Positions 6,080-10,699 of a stretch of 10,699 nt of DNA are shown here, piece after piece. Below the pieces are notes generated by a model, which saw only the letters and a program-made list of their open reading frames with translations, did no database searches and was not told the DNA's origin. Position 1 is the first letter of the stretch. Every line of letters starts with the position of its first letter. Source of the DNA: Desulfotomaculum sp. (GTDB taxonomy: Bacteria > Bacillota > Desulfotomaculia > Desulfotomaculales > Desulfohalotomaculaceae); assembly GCA_021129815.1 (NCBI GenBank), contig JAJOKN010000056.1:2703-13401 (forward strand), in the 5' to 3' direction. Position numbers and translations under genes: made by a program.

Positions 6080-7399
6080 TTGGATGTAAATATTAATACC
6101 CTGGACAGCAAAACGATGGTGGAGCTTTATAAAATAGCTAGATCGCTTGAGATTCCAGCGTACTATAAGCTTAGAAAAAAAGAGTTGATTTTTGAAATCA
6201 GAAAGGCTATGACAGAAAAGGAAGGCATAATTGAAGCACAGGGAGTATTGGAAATTTTGCCGGATGGATACGGCTTTTTAAGGCCATTTAAATACCTTCC
6301 TAGCAATGACGATATTTATGTATCTTCATCGCAGATAAGGAAATTTGATTTGAGAACTGGAGACAGAGTGAGAGGTCAGGTGCGCAGGCCTAAAGAAGGT
6401 GAAAAGTATTTTGCGATGCTGCGAGTAGAGGCGGCAAATGATGAGCCGCCAGAAAAAGCACCGGAAAGGCTGCATTTTGATGTTTTGACACCTCTTTACC
6501 CTGATAGCAGGATTACATTGGAAACTTCACCTGACCAAATCAGCACGCGCATAATTGATCTCGTTGCGCCGCTTGGCAAAGGTCAAAGGGGACTTATCGT
6601 TTCACCTCCAAAGGCAGGAAAGACGTTTTTGTTAAAATTAATAGCAAACAGCATTACCACAAATCACCCTGAAATAGAGCTGATGGTGCTCTTAATAGAT
6701 GAGCGACCGGAAGAGGTTACGGATATAGAGCGTTCAGTAAAGGGCGAAGTAGTGAGTTCTACTTTTGATGAGCCACCAGAGCACCATATTAAAGTTGCTG
6801 AAATGGTGCTTGAGAGAGCCAAAAGGCTGGTTGAGCACAAGCGCGATGTAGTTATATTGCTGGATAGCATAACAAGGCTTGCTAGAGCTTATAACTTAGT
6901 TGTGCCTCCCAGCGGGCGTACGCTCTCTGGCGGTGTGGATCCTGTATCGCTTTATAAGCCGAAGCGCTTTTTTGGAGCTGCGCGGAACTTAGAAGAAGGC
7001 GGGAGCTTAACTATATTGGCTACGGCATTAGTGGAAACAGGAAGTCGCATGGATGACGTGATTTTTGAAGAATTTAAAGGCACAGGAAATATGGAATTGA
7101 TACTTGACCGCAAGCTAGCGGAGAGAAGACTGTTTCCAGCCGTAGATGTGTTGAGATCTGGAACAAGGCGCGAGGATTTGCTTTTATCACCGGATGAACG
7201 AGAATGGATTTGGGGCTTTAGACGTGCTTTTAGCAATGCATCTCCGCTTGAGGCGTTGGAAGCGATCATCGAACGAATGAAGAACACTAAGAGCAATGAA
7301 GAATTGATAGCGCTTACACAACAACAAAAAAAGCGACTTAAATCCACCGTGCCGGATTACCCTCCTACTACAAGAGTAGTGCTGCAGACGAGCAAATAG
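6080..7399 (+). CDS. rho: Transcription termination factor Rho
   Basis: A hexameric ATP-dependent RNA translocase that ends transcription of untranslated RNA. The protein has 439 residues. An N-terminal Rho_N helical domain (about 8-43) is followed by a cold-shock-like RNA-binding domain (about 54-118, with LPDGYGFLRP at 60-69) and the RecA-type ATPase. Walker A is PPKAGKT (176-182), Walker B VVILLD (257-262), the Q-loop region RTLSGGVDP (280-288), and the R-loop region EEFKGTGN (330-337). Relative to E. coli Rho (offset 3), Met186 in the bicyclomycin pocket is replaced by Phe183. After NEELIALT there is a charged/polar tail of about 26 residues, longer than in E. coli. The start is TTG 6080 with GAGGAG (6066-6071) 8 bases upstream; ATGs at 6073 and 6084 hit stops quickly. 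It is 16 bases after tal. Rho often controls its own gene, but no direct signal is visible. Confidence 0.97.
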   Translation: MDVNINTLDSKTMVELYKIARSLEIPAYYKLRKKELIFEIRKAMTEKEGIIEAQGVLEILPDGYGFLRPFKYLPSNDDIYVSSSQIRKFDLRTGDRVRGQVRRPKEGEKYFAMLRVEAANDEPPEKAPERLHFDVLTPLYPDSRITLETSPDQISTRIIDLVAPLGKGQRGLIVSPPKAGKTFLLKLIANSITTNHPEIELMVLLIDERPEEVTDIERSVKGEVVSSTFDEPPEHHIKVAEMVLERAKRLVEHKRDVVILLDSITRLARAYNLVVPPSGRTLSGGVDPVSLYKPKRFFGAARNLEEGGSLTILATALVETGSRMDDVIFEEFKGTGNMELILDRKLAERRLFPAVDVLRSGTRREDLLLSPDEREWIWGFRRAFSNASPLEALEAIIERMKNTKSNEELIALTQQQKKRLKSTVPDYPPTTRVVLQTSK

Positions 7400-7504
7400 A
7401 ATTAAATATAGTGAAAAATATGACAGGAAAAATCTGATAGAATTTATAACTCCAGAAAATATCCTAAATAAAAAATAACGCTATCCAAAAAGAGAATTTT
7501 AAAG
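7400..7504. other. A+T-rich gap after rho, with a weak extra -10 box
   Basis: No ORF of merit and no hairpin with a T-tract is seen after rho, so no intrinsic terminator can be placed; the transcript may run on or end by Rho itself. TGATAGAAT at 7435-7443 is an extended -10 look-alike exactly 90 bases before the better one at 7525-7533. It lacks a recognisable -35, so it is only a weak candidate for a second promoter. Confidence 0.4.
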
Positions 7505-7533
7505 TTGCAATAAAAAATTAAGTATGCTAGAAT
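7505..7533 (+). promoter_or_regulatory. Probable sigma-A promoter for rpmE
   Basis: TTGCAA (7505-7510) is followed after 17 bases by TAGAAT (7528-7533). The -10 matches TATAAT at 5 of 6 positions and the -35 matches TTGACA at 4 of 6. TATGC directly before the -10 supplies the extended -10 TGN element common in Firmicute promoters. Transcription would begin near 7540, giving a leader of about 40 bases before rpmE. This separates rpmE from the upstream run and fits a strongly expressed ribosomal protein gene. Confidence 0.7.
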
Positions 7534-7581
7534 GCTTTAGTGTGTTTGTACATAAGGCTTTTAAAAAGAGGTGAGTTGTGA

Positions 7582-7788
7582 GTGAAAGAAGGCATTCATC
7601 CGCAATATTTTGATGCAAAAGTCACTTGTGTTTGTGGAAATACAATGATAATTGGCTCGACTAAAAAAGAGTTGCGCGTGGAAGTTTGTTCTAAATGCCA
7701 TCCTTTTTATACTGGCAGCCAGCGCATGGTTGAAACTGGTGGGCGTGCGGATAAATTTAGAAAAAAATACGGCTTAAAACAAGGCTAA
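7582..7788 (+). CDS. rpmE: 50S ribosomal protein L31 (zinc-binding type)
   Basis: A small protein of the large ribosomal subunit that lies at the bridge to the small subunit. It has 68 residues with the family start MKEGIHPQY and the conserved HPFYTG (40-45) and GRADKFRKKYG (54-64) stretches. Cys16, Cys18, Cys36 and Cys39 form the four-cysteine zinc site, so this is the C+ form rather than the zinc-independent paralogue induced when zinc is short. The start is GTG 7582, 7 bases after GAGGTGA (7568-7574); the first in-frame ATG is residue 22. It has its own promoter upstream and an intrinsic terminator 30 bases after the stop, so it can be made as a single-gene transcript. Position directly after rho is conserved in many Firmicutes. 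Confidence 0.97.
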   Translation: MKEGIHPQYFDAKVTCVCGNTMIIGSTKKELRVEVCSKCHPFYTGSQRMVETGGRADKFRKKYGLKQG

Positions 7789-7818
7789 ATGCAATAAACT
7801 TGTGTCATTATAAAAAAC

Positions 7819-7846
7819 AGCAGGGCAGTGAGCTCTGCTTTTCTTT
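7819..7846 (+). terminator. Intrinsic terminator after rpmE
   Basis: AGCAGGGC (7819-7826) pairs with GCTCTGCT (7832-7839) across a 5-base loop, giving an 8-bp stem with one G-U pair. TTTTCTTT (7839-7846) follows, and an A-tract precedes the stem. This is a standard Rho-independent terminator. It should cut expression of the DUF1385-prfA-prmC genes from upstream unless there is read-through. Confidence 0.85.
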
Positions 7847-7851
7847 ATAAT
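7846..7851 (+). promoter_or_regulatory. Perfect -10 box in the terminator tail
   Basis: TATAAT at 7846-7851 matches the consensus -10 exactly and lies just before the DUF1385 ribosome binding site. A start would fall near 7858, leaving a leader of about 16 bases. No good -35 is present: the bases 17 upstream are GGGCAG, inside the terminator stem. No TGN extension is seen either. It could be the only promoter for the next three genes, or a chance match in an A+T-rich stretch. Confidence 0.35.
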
Positions 7852-7873
7852 AATAAGAGGAGGCTTTGAGATA

Positions 7874-8779
7874 TTGAACAATAGAGATTTTCAGTATGGA
7901 GGGCAGGCAGTAATTGAAGGTGTAATGATGAGAGGGCCGGATGCTTATGCAATTGCCGTTCATACTGGTAACTCTATAGACATGGAGATAAAGCCTTTTA
8001 AATCAATTGCTGAAAAGTACCCATTTTTAAAGTGGCCGTTTGTGCGGGGAGTAGTAGCGCTGTTTGAATCTTTAGTTTTGGGGATAAAAGCGCTTACCCA
8101 CTCTGCCAATAAGGCATTTGATGAAGATGAGGAAGAGCTTTCATTTAAAGAGATTGTGATTACTTTGACCATTGGAATAGTTCTGTCTATAGTATTGTTG
8201 ATAGTTATTCCCACGACGCTTACTTATTGGCTAGCAGCTTCAGTTAAAAATCCTTTTTTAAACAACTTTATAGAAGGTTTGATAAGGCTTGCGGTTTTTT
8301 TGAGCTATATTGCATTCATATCTTGCATGAGTGATATACGACGTGTATTTCAGTACCACGGTGCGGAACATAAAGTTATAAATGCTTATGAGGCTAAAGA
8401 TGAGTTAAATGTAGGGAGTGTGCAAAAGTATTCTACACTGCATCCGAGATGTGGTACTAGCTTTTTGCTGATAGTTATGACTATAAAAATTTTTGTGTTT
8501 GCGCTTTTAGGACATCAGGAAGATGTGCTGTGGCGCAATTTATCGAGGATAATGCTGCTTCCTGTTATAGCTGGAGTTTCTTATGAGATATTGAAGCTAT
8601 CTGCCAAATATTCGAACAGCTTTTTTTGGAAAGCAGCGGTTGCACCGGGTTTGTGGCTGCAAAAGCTCACCACTAGGGAACCGGATGATAAACAAGTTGA
8701 AACAGCTATTGCAGCGTTTAAAGCAGTACTAAAAGAGGGTGAGTGGAATGCTGGAAAAGTTAAAACAACTGGAAACTAA
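7874..8779 (+). CDS. DUF1385 membrane protein, function unknown
   Basis: A 301-residue member of the DUF1385 family (B. subtilis YqhQ-like, by memory), with no established biochemical role. It starts with the conserved YGGQAVIEGVMMRGP (8-22). Next come an amphipathic/hydrophobic region around 54-72, an acidic stretch EDEEE (84-88), and membrane segments at about 94-121, 134-151, 196-213 and 226-240. Between the second and third segments lie YHGAEHK (161-167), Glu173 and HPRCGTSF (190-197), a His/Glu/Cys-rich set that suggests a metal site in a membrane protein. This is inference. The start is TTG 7874, 10 bases after AGGAGG (7858-7863); the first in-frame ATG is codon 18, inside the conserved block. 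It follows the rpmE terminator and overlaps prfA by 32 bases, so its translation is probably coupled to RF1. No signal peptide is evident. Confidence 0.9.
   Translation: MNNRDFQYGGQAVIEGVMMRGPDAYAIAVHTGNSIDMEIKPFKSIAEKYPFLKWPFVRGVVALFESLVLGIKALTHSANKAFDEDEEELSFKEIVITLTIGIVLSIVLLIVIPTTLTYWLAASVKNPFLNNFIEGLIRLAVFLSYIAFISCMSDIRRVFQYHGAEHKVINAYEAKDELNVGSVQKYSTLHPRCGTSFLLIVMTIKIFVFALLGHQEDVLWRNLSRIMLLPVIAGVSYEILKLSAKYSNSFFWKAAVAPGLWLQKLTTREPDDKQVETAIAAFKAVLKEGEWNAGKVKTTGN
8735..8742 (+). promoter_or_regulatory. prfA ribosome binding site inside the DUF1385 gene
   Basis: GAGGGTGA lies 5 bases before ATG 8748 and within the coding end of the DUF1385 gene. An in-frame GTG at 8739 overlaps this motif and would have no site of its own, so ATG 8748 is taken as the start. 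Confidence 0.75.
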
Positions 8780-9824
8780 ATATGAAGAGCTGAGCAATCT
8801 GATAGCAGATCCCAAGGTGATTGCTGACAACTCAAAATGGAAAGAATACATGAAAAAACATGCAGAGCTAGAAGAGATAGTTACAACTTATAGAGAATAC
8901 AAAAAAGTTATTGATGAACTCAGCGATACAAAGCAGTTGTTAAAAGAAAACACAGATGCTGAAATGAAAGAAATGATCGAAGAAGAAATAGATAACCTTA
9001 AGGCTAAAAAGCAGGATTTGGAACAAAAACTCAAGATACTTTTGTTGCCTAAAGATCCCAATGATGAAAAAAACGTAATAGTGGAAATAAGGGCAGGAAC
9101 AGGTGGAGAAGAGGCGGCGTTGTTTGCTGCAGATTTATTCAGAATGTATGTGCGATATGCAGAGTCCAAGGGATGGAAAGTTGATGTGATGAATACTCAC
9201 TATACAGGTATGGATGGCATCAAAGAAGTAGTATTTATGATTGAGGGCAAAGGCGCTTACAGCATGCTTAAGTTTGAAGGTGGAGTGCACAGGGTACAGC
9301 GCGTACCTCAGACGGAGAGCAGCGGCAGGATTCACACGTCTGCAGCTACTGTTGCAGTAATGCCAGAAGCTGAAGAAGTTGAAATGGATATAAATCCAAA
9401 TGATATACGAATAGATCTGTTTTGTTCTACAGGTCCGGGGGGGCAGTCAGTAAACACTACACAGTCAGCAGTGAGGATAGTCCACTTGCCTACGGGTATA
9501 GTGGTGTCATGCCAAGATGAAAAATCTCAACACAAAAATAAAGAAAAAGCTATGAAAGTGTTAAGAGCAAGGCTTTTGGAAAAGGCACAGCGCGAGCAGC
9601 ATGAAAAGATAGCCAGTGCAAGAAGGTCTATGGTAGGAAGCGGTGATCGCAGCGAGCGCATACGCACATATAACTTTCCACAAAATCGAGTTACCGACCA
9701 TCGAATAGGCCTTACGCTTCATCGTTTAAATGAAATACTGGAAGGAGATCTGCAGGAATTGATAGATGCTTTGATAACTGCTGACCAAACGGAGCGGCTT
9801 GCTGACTTAGATGTGAAAAATTAG
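8748..9824 (+). CDS. prfA: Peptide chain release factor 1 (RF1)
   Basis: Recognises UAA and UAG in the ribosomal A site and triggers release of the finished protein. From ATG 8748 it has 358 residues, normal for RF1. The helical N-terminal domain (about 1-100, rich in Glu/Lys with coiled-coil character) precedes the core IVEIRAGTGGEEAALFAADLF (111-131). The stop-codon reading motif PxT is PQT at 187-189 within RVPQTESSGRIHTSAATVAV, which identifies RF1 rather than RF2 (SPF). The catalytic GGQ is at 231-233 in STGPGGQSVNTTQSAVR; Gln233 is the residue methylated by PrmC, encoded just downstream. The first 32 bases overlap the DUF1385 gene, indicating translational coupling. The two GGQ glycines are coded GGG GGG, giving a 7-G run. 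No internal frameshift site is expected or seen in RF1. Confidence 0.97.
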   Translation: MLEKLKQLETKYEELSNLIADPKVIADNSKWKEYMKKHAELEEIVTTYREYKKVIDELSDTKQLLKENTDAEMKEMIEEEIDNLKAKKQDLEQKLKILLLPKDPNDEKNVIVEIRAGTGGEEAALFAADLFRMYVRYAESKGWKVDVMNTHYTGMDGIKEVVFMIEGKGAYSMLKFEGGVHRVQRVPQTESSGRIHTSAATVAVMPEAEEVEMDINPNDIRIDLFCSTGPGGQSVNTTQSAVRIVHLPTGIVVSCQDEKSQHKNKEKAMKVLRARLLEKAQREQHEKIASARRSMVGSGDRSERIRTYNFPQNRVTDHRIGLTLHRLNEILEGDLQELIDALITADQTERLADLDVKN

Positions 9825-9850
9825 AAGTTTAAAAGTAAGCTTTAACTTCT
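9823..9850 (+). repeat. Hairpin spanning the prfA stop codon
   Basis: AGAAGTT (9823-9829) is the exact reverse complement of AACTTCT (9844-9850). Inside it AAAG (9832-9835) can pair with CTTT (9840-9843) over a 4-base loop TAAG, leaving TA as a small bulge. The stem begins in the prfA stop codon. No T-tract follows, so it is not an intrinsic terminator. It could protect or process the mRNA, or limit read-in to prmC, whose binding site begins 7 bases further on. Function is unproven. Confidence 0.5.
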
Positions 9851-9875
9851 ATGAAAAGAGAGTGAAGATATAGCG

Positions 9876-10699
9876 TTGAACATAAAAGATGCTTTGCATA
9901 AAGCAGCTTGTTTGTTGGAAAAAAAATCTATTAAAACAGCTAGGCTGGATGCTGAGGTGTTGCTGGCTTATGTACTCAAATGTGAGCGTTATAAATTGTA
10001 CGTTGATTTTGAAAAAGAAATTACTGAAAAGCAGGCAAGCGATTTTTTTTCCTTGATAGAAAAAAGGAGGCTTAGTTACCCTGTAGCTTATCTCGTTGGA
10101 AAAAAGGAATTTATGGGAATAGAATTTGACGTGACGGAAGAGGTGTTGATCCCAAGACCAGATACAGAGATATTGGTGGAAACAGCTATTGACATCATGA
10201 AAGAGATGGGCAATGAAATTTTAGCAGTTGATGTGGGAACAGGTAGTGGTGCTATAGCTGTTAGCATTGCATATTTTTTATCAAATATCCAAATTATAGC
10301 AACGGACATATCTGAAGAGGCGTTGAAAATAGCTGAGCAAAATGCTAAAAAACATAATGTTGCTGATAAGATAGTTTTTTTAAAGGAAAGCCTTTTGAAT
10401 CCAATTTTAGAAAATTGCATAAATGTGGATATAATCGTTGCTAACTTGCCGTATATTCCCAGCTGTGATACAGTGAACCTATCAAAAGAAGTGCAATATG
10501 AGCCTAAAGTAGCTTTAGATGGCGGTGAAGATGGTTTGGCATATTATCGTGAGTTGCTGCCGCAGGCTCATGCTGCGTTGCAGCAAAGCGGCTATTTGTT
10601 GATTGAGATAGGTTGTGGACAAGGAGAGAAGATATGCAGTTTGGCGGGAGTTGATTGGGATAAAAAAATCTACAAAGATTTAGCAGGCAGAGAGCGGTT
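9876..10699 (+). CDS. prmC: RF1/RF2 glutamine methyltransferase PrmC (3' partial)
   Basis: Methylates the GGQ glutamine of release factors using S-adenosylmethionine, which speeds peptide release. The visible 274 codons are open to the window edge with no stop or frameshift and end at KDLAGRER, the usual extreme C-terminus (DLAGxxR), so only a few residues are missing. The N-terminal helical domain (about 1-75) has ARLDAEVLL (22-30) and YPVAYLVGKKEFMG (68-81). LIPRPDTE (91-98) follows, then the SAM-binding motif AVDVGTGSGAIAVSIA (117-132), the acidic ATDIS (142-146), and the substrate motif NLPY (190-193) in place of the commoner NPPY. EPKVALDGGEDGLAYYREL (209-227) is also typical. The start is TTG 9876 after an AGAGAGTGA-like site (9857-9865). 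There is an in-frame stop at 9852 and the first ATG is residue 80, so no other start is credible. It lies 51 bases after its substrate gene prfA. Confidence 0.95.
   Translation, partial: MNIKDALHKAACLLEKKSIKTARLDAEVLLAYVLKCERYKLYVDFEKEITEKQASDFFSLIEKRRLSYPVAYLVGKKEFMGIEFDVTEEVLIPRPDTEILVETAIDIMKEMGNEILAVDVGTGSGAIAVSIAYFLSNIQIIATDISEEALKIAEQNAKKHNVADKIVFLKESLLNPILENCINVDIIVANLPYIPSCDTVNLSKEVQYEPKVALDGGEDGLAYYRELLPQAHAALQQSGYLLIEIGCGQGEKICSLAGVDWDKKIYKDLAGRER

Noticed and set aside
7540..7581. Structured L31 autoregulatory leader before rpmE
   Set aside because: The short leader shows no stable stem by eye; the CTTTT/AAAAG pair would have a loop too small to form. A covariance-model search would settle it.
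8739..8747. Earlier GTG start for prfA
   Set aside because: It overlaps the ribosome binding site; ATG 8748 gives the usual RF1 N-terminus MLEKL.
1..10699. Novel multi-gene system, mobile element, CRISPR or tRNA gene
   Set aside because: Nine of the ten genes are recognised housekeeping genes with intact motifs, and gaps are short. No transposase, long terminal repeats, regularly spaced palindromic repeats or cloverleaf-like segments were seen.

Overview
The window is an A+T-rich chromosomal housekeeping segment with ten protein genes, all on the + strand. The content (ArgRS, CTP synthase, class II aldolase, short TalC/FSA-type transaldolase, Rho, four-cysteine L31, a DUF1385 membrane protein, RF1 and PrmC), the strong AGGAGG-type ribosome binding sites and the frequent TTG/GTG starts point to a low-GC Firmicute. 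A Clostridia / Thermoanaerobacterales-like anaerobe is most likely, but the species cannot be named from this sequence. As I recall it, the order pyrG ... fba - transaldolase ... rho - rpmE ... prfA - prmC follows the B. subtilis pyrG-fbaA-ywjH-rho-rpmE-prfA-prmC region. Here sppA lies between pyrG and fba, and a DUF1385 gene lies between rpmE and prfA.

Layout: 1-155 is an A+T-rich upstream region with a short dyad. argS (156-1838), pyrG (1859-3472), sppA (3515-4477), fba (4537-5391), tal (5416-6063) and rho (6080-7399) follow with gaps of 16-59 bases and no visible intrinsic terminator, so they look like one long transcription unit. A 182-base gap then holds a good extended -10 promoter, followed by rpmE (7582-7788) and a clear intrinsic terminator (7819-7846). 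A second run holds the DUF1385 gene (7874-8779), prfA (8748-9824, overlapping by 32 bases) and prmC (9876 to the window edge, only the extreme C-terminus missing). No gene-free stretch exceeds 300 bases.

Functionally the genes cover tRNA charging (ArgRS), pyrimidine nucleotide supply (PyrG), membrane proteolysis (SppA), central carbon flux (Fba, Tal), transcription termination (Rho) and translation (L31, RF1, and PrmC, which methylates RF1). DUF1385 is the only gene of unknown function and is physically tied to the release-factor genes.

I found no mobile element, CRISPR array, RNA gene, toxin-antitoxin pair, defence cassette or biosynthetic cluster, and no obvious new multi-gene system. The points worth a second look are small: the DUF1385-prfA-prmC linkage, a perfect -10 box embedded in the rpmE terminator tail, a Phe in the bicyclomycin pocket of Rho, two 15-base tandem duplications flanking and inside sppA, G-runs at the fba ribosome binding site and the RF1 GGQ codons, an NLPY motif in PrmC, and seven of ten genes starting with GTG or TTG.
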